Assembly: GCA_963725275.1 (NCBI GenBank)
Contig: CAVRXS010000006.1
Span: forward strand, 62,001 to 126,000
From: Bog-756 sp963725275
GTDB lineage: Bacteria; Actinomycetota; Acidimicrobiia; Acidimicrobiales; RAAP-2
DNA: 64,000 nucleotides
Direction: 5' to 3'
Part shown: one piece after another, positions 34,962-42,986 of the stretch
Position numbering within the stretch: position 1 is the stretch's first letter
Layout of the letters: each line of letters starts with the position of its first letter
Position numbers and translations under genes: made by a program
The notes under the pieces: generated by a model
Seen by the model: the letters and a program-made list of their open reading frames with translations, nothing else
Told to the model about the DNA's origin: nothing
Databases searched by the model: none

Positions 34962-36276
34962 TCGACGCCCCGTCGCGATATCCACCGCCGGAGCGGTTCC
35001 TGTCACATTCCTTCGGCTCCGCAGCGGACTCTGCGAATGGACCGCCCGAACCGGCTGGATGGGCGAGGAGGGTTGACCCCGGCTCCACCTGGGCCGGTCC
35101 ACGAGTGAACAGCTTCTCCAACAGCGGTGGCGGTTTCCAATGGGAGGCGAGCGCGCCCAAAGCGTGGCCGGTCTCACCTGCGAGGAGGTGTCCCTGCAGC
35201 CGTTCGAGCTCGTCGGGTCCGAGTATCAATCCTGAGATCCCACGGTACTGAGATGAGGACAGCTCATTCACCCACCCCAAGATCAACCGGTCCGGGTCCT
35301 CACCCGGAAAGAGCTGCTCCATCGCCTGATGGATCGCTCGTCGATCAGGCAGGTTGATGACGAGGGCCAGAAACAGTCGGTGCCGCGACTCGCGCATCAA
35401 TCCACGCCGCGCGAGGAGGTGACCTCTGCGTACCTCCTCGCTGTACATGGGACCCAGCAGCTCGCCGAGGACGGCGTGGCGCCGGCCCAGCTGTTCGATG
35501 AGTGCTTCCAGACCTGAGCTTTCTCCGTAGGTGTAGGCCCAGTCGTCGCAGACCTGGAAGGCCGTCCAGAGGTCCTGCCCACCGATCACATCGAGGGCGA
35601 CCTCGAGGGCCCGCTGCCGGTCGAGGCGGTACAGGGAGTGCAGACCCCGCATCCTCATCCGCACACCGTCGTCGGCATGGAGGGCGTCGACACCGAGGCC
35701 CGGGAGCCGGTAATCGTACTGGGGGCAGGGCAGTTCGGACGAACGGCTGCGGGCGACGATGGTGACCGACGGGCGGTCGAGGTGGAACAGCGCATGGATG
35801 AATTCGGGGCCGGCCACGATGGGTCGGATGTCACCCGCCCACAGGATCTCCGGGTCGAGCATCATCAGGCGGCCGGCCACCAGGTGCTGGTCGGCGAGCG
35901 TCTCAGCGTCGTCGAAGGAGTACTGGACGTGCAGGCTCGACCCCCGCAGCACCCGGAACGCCCCGTCGAAACCGTGCTGGTGGATCGACGTGGTCCCCTC
36001 CATCCACGTCAGCGCCTGGACCTGGAAGTTGTCGCTCCGGTACATCACTGCAGGTGGCTGGCCGAACTTGTCCGAAGACGGACGTTGCGCGGGAAGACCG
36101 GTGCCGGTGGCGAGCAGACCGAGGATGGCCTCGGGAGTCAGGGAGTCCGGGAGCGGCACCTCGCCCAGGGCGTCGGTCGCCACCCCGGTCAACTGCCCGG
36201 GCCGCCGACCGAGTGCGGTCCAACGCTGGTCGATCAGGCCACCGAGACGTTCGAAGTAGGCGAGGCCTTCATCCAC
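34939..36276 (-). CDS. Cupin-like protein of unknown function, last gene of the lasso operon
   Basis: About 445 residues if started at GTG 36276 (VDEGLAYFERLGGLIDQRWT). The N-terminal third (PLPDSLTPEAILGLLATGTG) is followed by a cupin-like core: AVMYRSDNFQVQALTWMEGT, then TSIHQHGFDGAFRVLRGSSL, with an HxH metal pair and a later His in GPEFIHALFHLDRPSVTIVA. This is reminiscent of cysteine-dioxygenase-type iron cupins. The C-terminal half is helical (RQRALEVALDVIGGQDLWTA, EEVRRGHLLARRGLMRESRH) and unlike anything I recognise. The frame is continuous with the HPr-kinase-like gene upstream with no stop between, so a natural fusion is possible. Its place in the operon suggests tailoring or regulation of the lasso peptide. 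Confidence 0.6.
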   Translation of the reverse strand: MDEGLAYFERLGGLIDQRWTALGRRPGQLTGVATDALGEVPLPDSLTPEAILGLLATGTGLPAQRPSSDKFGQPPAVMYRSDNFQVQALTWMEGTTSIHQHGFDGAFRVLRGSSLHVQYSFDDAETLADQHLVAGRLMMLDPEILWAGDIRPIVAGPEFIHALFHLDRPSVTIVARSRSSELPCPQYDYRLPGLGVDALHADDGVRMRMRGLHSLYRLDRQRALEVALDVIGGQDLWTAFQVCDDWAYTYGESSGLEALIEQLGRRHAVLGELLGPMYSEEVRRGHLLARRGLMRESRHRLFLALVINLPDRRAIHQAMEQLFPGEDPDRLILGWVNELSSSQYRGISGLILGPDELERLQGHLLAGETGHALGALASHWKPPPLLEKLFTRGPAQVEPGSTLLAHPAGSGGPFAESAAEPKECDRNRSGGGYRDGASSEGVRIG

Positions 36277-37408
36277 GCTCCCGCGCCTCTTCCCCACCCC
36301 TCTCCGCATCTCCGGGTCCGCACGCGCACCCGACACTGTGCCCGGCCCGGGACCGGTGACCAGCGGGCCTGTCGCGTCGCCACGACTCCGCAAGGTGACC
36401 TGGGCGCCGACGGGACGGAGCCGTGAGTCGAGCTCACAGGCCTCGAGCACCCTCTCGGGGAGGTCGGCGGCGAACGGTGGGCCCCAAGGGACTGAGACCT
36501 CGAACACCGGTACAGACGCGGCTACACGTCCCACGTCGACGAATTGTCGGCGGAGGTGGTCGCGACCACGCCACCCCTCGATCCGCTCGCACCGTCCGAG
36601 CCGGAGGGAGGCCTCCCCCGCTCGCAGGGTGCGGGCACGGACATCAGAGTGCTCCCGATCGGGGCGGGGCAGGATGATGGCGGAAAGCGGCAGCCGTTCA
36701 AGTCTGGTGGTCACCGGTGCGACGGCGTGGCGTTCGTCTTCGGTGACGCGGACCATGGCATCGGCGCCAAAGCGGTCGGCCAAGGACGCTGCCTTGTCCC
36801 GCAATCGGATCTCGCGTCCCGAGCGGATGCAGCGGACGGCGTCGGCCACGGCGTCCCCGCTGTCGAACTCGAGGGGCAACACGTCATCCGTCACCAATGA
36901 CGCACCGGCCGCGCAGAACATCGCCGCGATGGTCGACTTCCCCTGTCCGGAGACGCCGACAAAGGCCAGGGCCCGCCCGCCCTGTTCCACGGCACTGCCA
37001 TGCAGCACGAACCTCCCGCCGACAGCCAACAGGAACGCGGTGACCGTACCGGGAACGACGATCGGGATCACCTCGCTGCGCCCGACCATTGCGGGATGGC
37101 ACACCACCGCGCCGCAAGTCGCCGTCGATCACGAAGTCGGCGATGCCGGGCATCCGGCCGACGTAACCACCTTCGACCCGGCAGAAGGTGTACCAGAGGA
37201 ACCCGTCCACCGCGAGCTCCGCCACCACGTCCTCGGAGGGGCGTTCGAAGGGAGGATCGGCGGAGTCCCCCACCACAATCGTCACATCGGCGGTGTCCGG
37301 GTCGGCGTCGGCGGCCAACGGAGCCGACAAGGGGATCTCCGAGGCGATCCGGAGGCCTGAGCATTCGTAGGTGCCCACGTCCGAGCCGGCGTTGAGTGAC
37401 GAGATCAC
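36277..37408 (-). CDS. HPr-kinase-like protein of the lasso cluster, split by an apparent frameshift
   Basis: Starts at GTG 37408, overlapping the stop of the protease gene (GTGA). The N-terminal part (SDVGTYECSGLRIASEIPLS, LWYTFCRVEGGYVGRMPGIA) ends at DGDLRR. Skipping one G in CGC-G-GTG (about 37105-37115) continues VVCHPAMVGRSEVIPIVVPG. The kinase core follows: RFVLHGSAVEQGGRALAFVG, Walker A GVSGQGKSTIAAMF, and LVTDDVLPLEF. Such HprK homologues in lasso clusters (PadeK/ThcoK) phosphorylate the C-terminal Ser of the precursor, and the precursor here ends in Ser. The 3' end is unclear because the frame runs into the cupin-like gene; I set the boundary at that gene's likely start. Confidence 0.72.
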
Positions 37409-38205
37409 GAGAGCGCACCCGGCATCGGTGCCGTCAGGTCGTCCCGACCGGCACACCACGCTCCGGCGGCGAAGGTTCCGGTCACCGGTTGGGTGTCGAA
37501 GGCCTGCCCCCCGACCTCGATCCAGGCATGGGCCACGGCGCCCGCCTCGTCGACCATCCCCAGGCGCAGCACCGGGTGGCGGCGGCGGAGGAAGAACCCG
37601 AGGGCGAGCGCCCTGCGGAGGCAGGTCCCGTCGTACAGCCATCGGGCCAGGACCCAACCGACCGCACCGTAGGCCCGTTGCTCGACGTCGGAGAGTCCGT
37701 CCAGATCGTCGGCGCCGGCCAACGGCGGCGGTGATTGGTCGGTGGCCAGGGGGACCTTCATCCACCGAGCCAGCCTGGCCACACTGACCATCCTCAGTCC
37801 CACCTCGATGGCCATCACGACAAGGGTGACCTGGGTCGTCGTCCAGCGATAGCGGGCCGACATCTGCCACCACGACCGTGTGACCACTCGAATGCCGGCG
37901 ACGGTCGGCCGCCGACCCCGACTGGTGCGGGTAGCCGACATCCCCTGGACGGCAGCCACGACAGCACCCACATCGTCGAGGGCCCGTTCGAAGGGAACAC
38001 CAAACTGCAGCGACAGCGCCTGGGCGGCGTGCTGCGGGTTGGGGTCTTCGTTCAGAAGGTTCACGATGCGGGCCGCCGAGCGGTCGAGGCTCAGGTAGGT
38101 CCCCGACCGAAGGTGCAACAGGATCGTCTCGCCCGACGCATCGACCGACATGACGACGTCATGCGCAGACCAGGTCCCCTTGCGGGGCCCAGGTCGGTAT
38201 CGCAT
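37405..38205 (-). CDS. Lasso-peptide B protein: PqqD-like recognition domain fused to leader protease
   Basis: 266 residues from ATG 38205. Residues 1-88 are PqqD-like (HDVVMSVDASGETILLHLRS, GTYLSLDRSAARIVNLLNED, LSLQFGVPFERALDDVGAVV), the fold that binds the leader peptide. Residues about 105-266 are the transglutaminase-like B2 protease, with a probable catalytic triad of Cys195 (DGTCLRRALALGFFLRRR), His226 (AHAWIEVGGQAFD) and Asp237. It removes the leader so that the cyclase can close the ring. The fused form resembles McjB of proteobacteria, whereas actinobacterial clusters usually split B1 and B2. Here a separate PqqD-like gene also exists (39698). The gap to the precursor is 31 bp. Confidence 0.88.
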   Translation of the reverse strand: MRYRPGPRKGTWSAHDVVMSVDASGETILLHLRSGTYLSLDRSAARIVNLLNEDPNPQHAAQALSLQFGVPFERALDDVGAVVAAVQGMSATRTSRGRRPTVAGIRVVTRSWWQMSARYRWTTTQVTLVVMAIEVGLRMVSVARLARWMKVPLATDQSPPPLAGADDLDGLSDVEQRAYGAVGWVLARWLYDGTCLRRALALGFFLRRRHPVLRLGMVDEAGAVAHAWIEVGGQAFDTQPVTGTFAAGAWCAGRDDLTAPMPGALS

Positions 38206-38236
38206 CGGGTCGGAGAGACTCCTCAGAGCCGCTGGC

Positions 38237-38389
38237 TCAGCTGGTGCCCGGGGCGTGCGGATTCGGCGGTGTGCTGTTCCCTTCAGCAGAACCCGGGAAG
38301 TCGAAGTAGATCCCCGGCTTTGCTTGGGTCATGTCAGTGATGTCACCGAGGACCGTGATCTGCGGTGCCTCGTAGCGTTCGTCTGCCAT
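38237..38389 (-). CDS. Lasso-peptide precursor (A gene)
   Basis: 50 residues from ATG 38389, preceded by AAGGAGAGG. The leader, MADERYEAPQITVLGDITDM then TQ, has the YxxP...L(G) recognition pattern of PqqD-dependent lasso leaders and the conserved Thr at position -2. The predicted core begins AKPGIYFDFPGSAEG. Ala1 and Asp8 are correctly spaced for an 8-residue macrolactam ring, with bulky Tyr6/Phe7/Phe9 near the ring. The 28-residue core ends APGTS, leaving a C-terminal Ser available to the HPr-kinase-like enzyme. The gene lies between the cyclase and the protease on the same strand. Confidence 0.85.
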   Translation of the reverse strand: MADERYEAPQITVLGDITDMTQAKPGIYFDFPGSAEGNSTPPNPHAPGTS

Positions 38390-38472
38390 GTGTGCCCCTC
38401 TCCTTGCTGGTATGGATCCATGGTAACGACAGAACCGTGCGCTGAACAGGGGAAACAGGGGGGATGATCCTC

Positions 38473-39513
38473 CTAGGGGGTTGGTGTTCCCAACATGCAA
38501 CGGCGCTCCCCGCGGTCGTAGAGAAACGCTGCGTGCAGGGGGAGCGCCGCCCCGTAGACCGGGACGGGTGCCAGCCATGCACGCCGGAGGGCCTCGGGGT
38601 CCACCAGCTCCGGACTGAAGCCCGCTCCGTCCCATTCGCGTGCGAAACGGCGGCAGGCCGGGCCCCAGAACACTCCGCCGAACGAGGCCTTGCTGGTACG
38701 GGCCATGACCGGGCCCGGTATCACGTCGGAAAAGAGCGCTGCCATGACCGCCGTCCGGTCGCCCCGACCCAGGGGCCCTCCCCAGGCAGCCAACGCGGTG
38801 AGAAATCGCTCGTCGACGAAGGGGGCCACGAACCGTGAGCCGTTCAGGCCACAGAGCCGTCCAAGTGTGTCCAACGTGAGATCAGTGGCCCGCCGCCGAC
38901 GGCTGATCACCTGATAGTGATCCCACCGGAGCGGATCGTCGGCTTGGTCGTCGGCCACGCGCTCGGCCACCTCGGCGAGCGCGGCCGGATGTAGCCAGGT
39001 CTGGTACGGCGGTAGGTTGCGTTGCCAGCAACGCCGGCGAAGGGCTCGGGGCATGCATCCGAGGGCCAGGGCGGCCAGGTCGGACCGGTGCGGTAGCCGA
39101 CGCCGGCGGATGTCGGCCCAAAGGCGCCCGTAGGGCCACAGGCCGAATGCCTCGTCGCCACCTTCTCCGGAGAGGAATACCCCGCCAGCGGCCAGCCGGA
39201 TCATCGGGAGCAGGGCGTACGCCGGCGCCGGCCAGACCAGGCCGAGGCAGTCGAGGACACCGACTGCCTCGTCGCCCAGCAGGTCGAGCTCGGTGCCCAG
39301 CCGGAGGATCTCCCATCGGTCGGCACCGACGGTGCGGACGACGTGCTCTTGCCAGGCGCTCTCGTCGCTGGCCTCGTCGTCGGCCCACCGGGCGGTCACC
39401 GCGATCGGCTGCTCGAGCCCTTCGACGCGGGCCACATCGACAAACAGGGCGAGAAGAGCGGACGAGTCGCGACCACCGGAGAATGCGATCACGCAGGGTG
39501 GGGTCGCCAGCAC
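38473..39513 (-). CDS. Lasso-peptide cyclase (asparagine-synthetase-like C protein)
   Basis: 346 residues from GTG 39513. The ATP-pyrophosphatase loop is at the very start: CVIAFSGGRDSSALLALFVD. GVFLSGEGGDEAFGLWPYGR is the second nucleotide motif, and ARTSKASFGGVFWGPACRRF near the end is typical of lasso cyclases. It adenylates the ring Asp/Glu and closes the isopeptide bond to the core N-terminus. The N-terminal glutaminase-like domain is absent or minimal. The frame is open upstream to about 39713 and looks coding (YPPANYRELSELEVAAGLVV), but contains no ATG, GTG or TTG, so the true start is uncertain. Confidence 0.85.
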   Translation of the reverse strand: MLATPPCVIAFSGGRDSSALLALFVDVARVEGLEQPIAVTARWADDEASDESAWQEHVVRTVGADRWEILRLGTELDLLGDEAVGVLDCLGLVWPAPAYALLPMIRLAAGGVFLSGEGGDEAFGLWPYGRLWADIRRRRLPHRSDLAALALGCMPRALRRRCWQRNLPPYQTWLHPAALAEVAERVADDQADDPLRWDHYQVISRRRRATDLTLDTLGRLCGLNGSRFVAPFVDERFLTALAAWGGPLGRGDRTAVMAALFSDVIPGPVMARTSKASFGGVFWGPACRRFAREWDGAGFSPELVDPEALRRAWLAPVPVYGAALPLHAAFLYDRGERRCMLGTPTP

Positions 39514-39697
39514 GGTGGCCGCCAGATCCCGCAGTGCGGCAATGGGGTGGACCGAATGGTCGGGAGCGAACGGGGCCCCGCCGCCCTGCCCGACGACCAG
39601 ACCGGCCGCGACCTCGAGCTCGGACAGCTCGCGATAGTTGGCCGGCGGGTACCAAACGCCCTCGAATCCGTCTGGCGGGGTCGAGGCGACCGAGGGG

Positions 39698-39982
39698 TCA
39701 GGATTCGTGGACGATCAGCTCCCGGTCGGCCAACGCCGACAGGAACGATTCGGTGTCGGACCGGGCCTGATCGGCGGAGATCTGGTAGTGCTCGACCAGT
39801 CTCTCGACGAGCCCGTCGGTGGTGGTGGCATCGGTCAGGCTCTCCCACAGGTATCTCGCCGTGCCGTTGAGGGTGAGGTAGGTCGAGGTGGAGAGCTCGA
39901 GCACGACCAGTTCGTCTCCGATCTCGCGCCAGACCACGTCATCCACTTTGAGCTGCAGTTTCTGGTCCGGAGAGAAAGTCAC
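39698..39982 (-). CDS. Stand-alone PqqD-like RiPP recognition element (B1)
   Basis: 94 residues from ATG 39982. LKVDDVVWREIGDELVVLEL, STSTYLTLNGTARYLWESLT and LVEHYQISADQARSDTESFL show the three-strand, winged-helix pattern of PqqD/RRE proteins. It is expected to bind the leader of the lasso precursor (YxxP motif) and deliver it to the protease. With the PqqD-like domain fused in the B protein at 37405, the cluster encodes two recognition elements. The last bases overlap the open region ahead of the cyclase. Confidence 0.87.
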   Translation of the reverse strand: MTFSPDQKLQLKVDDVVWREIGDELVVLELSTSTYLTLNGTARYLWESLTDATTTDGLVERLVEHYQISADQARSDTESFLSALADRELIVHES

Positions 39983-40019
39983 TGCTCTGCTTTCGGCACT
40001 TCCTCACCGGTACTGAAGC

Positions 40020-40820
40020 TCAGAATGTGCTCAGCGTGCCCCTCCGCTGGGCGACTTGGAACGCCTGTTCGAGCACCCAGGCCGACAGGGGCAGGAGCAC
40101 CACGGCAAAGGCGAGCAGGACCAGCAGGTCGGTGACGTACGACGTCGAAGGCTGGTTGGACAGGAGGGCGGAGCGCAGGGCCTCCAAGGCGTAGGTCAGT
40201 GGCGAGAGATGAGCCACTGCCTGTAGCCACGGTGGGAACTCGGTGATAGGGAAAAGGGTCCCGCTGATCACGCCGATGATGCTGAGCACTCCAGCCACGA
40301 GGGGAACGCCCTGTTGGATCACGATGACCACGGCCGCCCCGACGTTCCCCACGGCGGCAAAGATGACGATGGTCAGGATGGTGACGGCGATAATGACCGG
40401 CGCATTCACGTGGGACACCCCGAACCCGACGGGGATGGTGAGGAGGAGGACCACAACGGCGACGGCCAGGGACTGGACCAGCCCGTAGGCCGACCAGCTG
40501 AGGCCCAGATAGATTCGGCGCACCGGCTGGCTGGCCATGTACTCGAGGGTCCCCTGCACCTGCTCGTTGCGAGCCGACACCGAGGTCCCCACAGCGGTTG
40601 GCTCGAGGATCGAGGCGAAGAGCAGACCGACCACCGTGTACCGGAAGTAGCTGGCCGAGTCACCGGCGAACTGGCCGGAGTTGACCAGTTTGGACACGAA
40701 CCGGAAAGCAAAGAGACCCCAGAAGGCGGCGATGACGCTGGTGACGAAGCCCACTCGATAGGAGATGGCCGTCCGGAAGTCCTTCTTGGCCATTGCGGCC
40801 ACGATGCGGATAACGCTCAT
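40020..40820 (-). CDS. ABC-2 type transporter permease (lasso exporter)
   Basis: 266 residues from ATG 40820, overlapping the ATPase stop (ATGA). Six membrane helices are predicted: an N-terminal pair around residues 20-75, YGLVQSLAVAVVVLLLTIPV, VIIAVTILTIVIFAAVGNVG, VPLVAGVLSIIGVISGTLFP, and a final helix near LLVLLAFAVVLLPLSAWVLE. FPPWLQAVAHLSPLTYALEA is the ABC-2 signature loop. In a lasso cluster it would export the mature peptide, also giving immunity. The two-component ABC-2 type replaces the single McjD-type exporter seen in proteobacteria. Confidence 0.87.
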   Translation of the reverse strand: MSVIRIVAAMAKKDFRTAISYRVGFVTSVIAAFWGLFAFRFVSKLVNSGQFAGDSASYFRYTVVGLLFASILEPTAVGTSVSARNEQVQGTLEYMASQPVRRIYLGLSWSAYGLVQSLAVAVVVLLLTIPVGFGVSHVNAPVIIAVTILTIVIFAAVGNVGAAVVIVIQQGVPLVAGVLSIIGVISGTLFPITEFPPWLQAVAHLSPLTYALEALRSALLSNQPSTSYVTDLLVLLAFAVVLLPLSAWVLEQAFQVAQRRGTLSTF

Positions 40821-41560
40821 GGTTGCGCCGCCACGGGGCCGGGCCGACGTTCGAGGCCGGTGGGCCGAATGACGCCGGCCTCGATTCGGTAGCTGGCATC
40901 GGCGATCGGCAGCACCGACTCGACCAGGGGTGCCACGATCAGTGCGGCCAGGCCACCAGCGGCAAGACGGGCCACCAGGCCGGTCACGGCCTGCAGCCCC
41001 TGGTCGTCCAGGCCGCGGAACGGCTCGTCCAGCAGGAGGACCGCGGGGTCTGTGAGCAGCGCCCGCGCCACCATCAGGCGCTGCCGCTGGCCGGTGGACA
41101 TCCGGGCCACCTGGCCCCGAGCCACATCGGCGAGGTCGAGTTCCGCGAGGAGGACCGCCGATCGCTCGGCAATGGTCCGTCTCGCGAGCCCGGCGATCCT
41201 GCCGAACAGTTCGAGGTTCTCGAAACCGTTGATGCGCCAGTACAGGCTCCGTTCGTTGGCGAAGCTGACGCCGATCGACCGCCGCACCTCGAGACTCTGG
41301 TCGTGCACGCGGTAGCCGTTGACCCGGGCCGTACCGCTGTCAGCAGACACCACCGTGGCCAGTATCCGTACCAAGGTGGTCTTGCCGGCCCCGTTCGCCC
41401 CCTCCACGACTGCAACTGCGCCTTGGGGAACAGCGAGGTCGACGCCGGTGAGGATGCTCCGACCGCGCAGTGCCTTGGACAGGCCCCGGACCTCGATCCC
41501 GTTGCCCCCGCCCGAGACCGGCACCGGGGTTGACCGGCTTCGCCACGAAGTGCGGATCAT
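40817..41560 (-). CDS. ABC transporter ATP-binding protein (lasso exporter)
   Basis: 247 residues from ATG 41560, overlapping the regulator stop. Walker A is VVEGANGAGKTTLVRILATV, the signature is ARMSTGQRQRLMVARALL (degenerate LSGGQ), Walker B is PAVLLLDEPFRGLDDQG. The switch His appears to be missing: the region reads AALIVAPLVESVLPIA, so turnover might be unusual. It energises the permease encoded next. The operon position supports lasso-peptide export or self-immunity. Confidence 0.88.
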   Translation of the reverse strand: MIRTSWRSRSTPVPVSGGGNGIEVRGLSKALRGRSILTGVDLAVPQGAVAVVEGANGAGKTTLVRILATVVSADSGTARVNGYRVHDQSLEVRRSIGVSFANERSLYWRINGFENLELFGRIAGLARRTIAERSAVLLAELDLADVARGQVARMSTGQRQRLMVARALLTDPAVLLLDEPFRGLDDQGLQAVTGLVARLAAGGLAALIVAPLVESVLPIADASYRIEAGVIRPTGLERRPGPVAAQP

Positions 41561-42297
41561 GGCGCCTCCCGGCAAGGGTCCGCATACCGCGAGACCGCAG
41601 CGGAGCCGATGGCGATGGCGACTGCCTGGGCCTGAGTGTGGACGCCCAGCTTGTCGAAGATTCGGGTCTTGTGATTCTCGACGGTCTTGACAGCGATGCC
41701 CAGGTGATGGGCGATCGCCTTGCTGCTGAGCCCATCGGACATCGCCCCGAGCACATCGATCTCTCGGGCAGTCAGGTCGGAATCTCCGAGACCGTCCGGG
41801 CCCTTCCGGCGGAATCGGCGCCACTCTGCGGCAACGGCGGCAACCACGTCATGAGGCAGGACGGCCCCGCCCGAGGCCAGCGTGAGCAGGGCCTCCGCCA
41901 TCTCCTGTGGCGCTCGGTCCGTGTCGACGATACCGGTCACCCCCAACTCGACGAGCTCGAGGAACCTCGCAGTGTCGCCCGGCTGGGGAACCATGATCAC
42001 TCGGGCGCCCGTGTGCACGAGAGCGGGGAGGTAGTACTCGGCGACGCCATCGACGAGCATCTCGCCGACCACTACCACGTCGGGCACGAACAGCTCGCAG
42101 AGCGCCACCGCGGCCCTTCCGGAAGCCGTCTCAGCAACAACCTCGACGCGTCCGCTCAGCATGAGTCTCACAAGCTCCGGGACGATGGAGAGGTCATGGA
42201 GGACGATCACCTTGGGAAGGCCGGACGTGTACCGGTTGACCCTGATGGACGGTCGCAGATAGCCGGCGCGGAGCGACGCCCGCTCAGTACGGGTCAC
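41557..42297 (-). CDS. LuxR-type regulator with degenerate receiver domain (second of a pair)
   Basis: 246 residues from GTG 42297. A receiver-like N-terminal domain (PKVIVLHDLSIVPELVRLML) lacks the acidic pair, and the phospho-acceptor position reads DVVVVGEMLVDG with Glu instead of Asp. The C-terminal HTH is clear: LTAREIDVLGAMSDGLSSKA, IAHHLGIAVKTVENHKTRIF. It is probably a phosphorylation-independent orphan regulator. Stop and start codons overlap both neighbours (ATGA and GTGA). It likely controls the lasso operon. Confidence 0.85.
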   Translation of the reverse strand: MTRTERASLRAGYLRPSIRVNRYTSGLPKVIVLHDLSIVPELVRLMLSGRVEVVAETASGRAAVALCELFVPDVVVVGEMLVDGVAEYYLPALVHTGARVIMVPQPGDTARFLELVELGVTGIVDTDRAPQEMAEALLTLASGGAVLPHDVVAAVAAEWRRFRRKGPDGLGDSDLTAREIDVLGAMSDGLSSKAIAHHLGIAVKTVENHKTRIFDKLGVHTQAQAVAIAIGSAAVSRYADPCREAP

Positions 42298-42986
42298 AAT
42301 GGTCGCGGGTGCGAGGACCCGGCTCCCAGCAGTCCCCGCCGCATGGCCACGGCCACTGCAGCAGACTGGTTTTGCACCCCCAATTTGGAGAACAGCGCCT
42401 GGCGCTTGCTCTCCACCGTCTTGGCGCTGATTCCCAACCTCTCTGCGATCTGGGCCGAGGTCAGGCCGCCGCCGATGAGCGCCAAGACCTGCAGTTCACG
42501 GCTGGTCAGGTTGTCAGGATCACGGATCCATTCGATCCGGCGCCGAGATGACCGGGACGTTCCGCCCGTCTCCTCCCCCTTGAGTACCGAGGCGAACAAT
42601 GACGAAGGGGAATTCCGATGGACAAGGCCGACACCTTCGATCGGATGGTGAGGTCGACCCCGATCGGGATATGTCCCGACGATCACGACGTCCGGATCCG
42701 CCTCCCGGATCCGCCGAACGATCTCTGTCACGTCCCACGGGACCCCCGTGGCCTCGAGGACGACTCCGCCTATGTGATCTCCTACCCTCGACACATCGAG
42801 CACTGCCATCTCATCGCCGACACGGAGACCCAAGTGCGCGTCGAGCAAGAACCTCAGGCCCTGGCGGAAGAACCGTGACCGGTCTTGGATCGCCACGGTT
42901 GTCACCGTTTCAAGAGAAGCATCCGTCGAGGAGGAACGATGATTTCCATGTGTAGCGCCCGAACCGGCGCGGCCGTTCATGGTCAC
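42294..42986 (-). CDS. LuxR-type regulator with degenerate receiver domain (first of a pair)
   Basis: About 230 residues from GTG 42986; ATG 42980 is equally possible. The N-terminal receiver-like part (TVAIQDRSRFFRQGLRFLLD) keeps the first helix but has no acidic pocket, and the central strand VGDHIGGVVLEATGV has no Asp acceptor. The HTH is LTSRELQVLALIGGGLTSAQ, IAERLGISAKTVESKRQALF. It is the first gene of the lasso operon and overlaps the second LuxR gene (GTGA). The pair may act as a heterodimer; this is inferred from synteny only. Confidence 0.82.
   Translation of the reverse strand: MTMNGRAGSGATHGNHRSSSTDASLETVTTVAIQDRSRFFRQGLRFLLDAHLGLRVGDEMAVLDVSRVGDHIGGVVLEATGVPWDVTEIVRRIREADPDVVIVGTYPDRGRPHHPIEGVGLVHRNSPSSLFASVLKGEETGGTSRSSRRRIEWIRDPDNLTSRELQVLALIGGGLTSAQIAERLGISAKTVESKRQALFSKLGVQNQSAAVAVAMRRGLLGAGSSHPRPL

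Noticed and set aside
38390..38472. Separate promoter or attenuator for the lasso precursor
   Set aside because: The gap has a good Shine-Dalgarno and a 10-bp palindrome ATGGATCCAT but no defensible -35/-10 pair or terminator/antiterminator pair.
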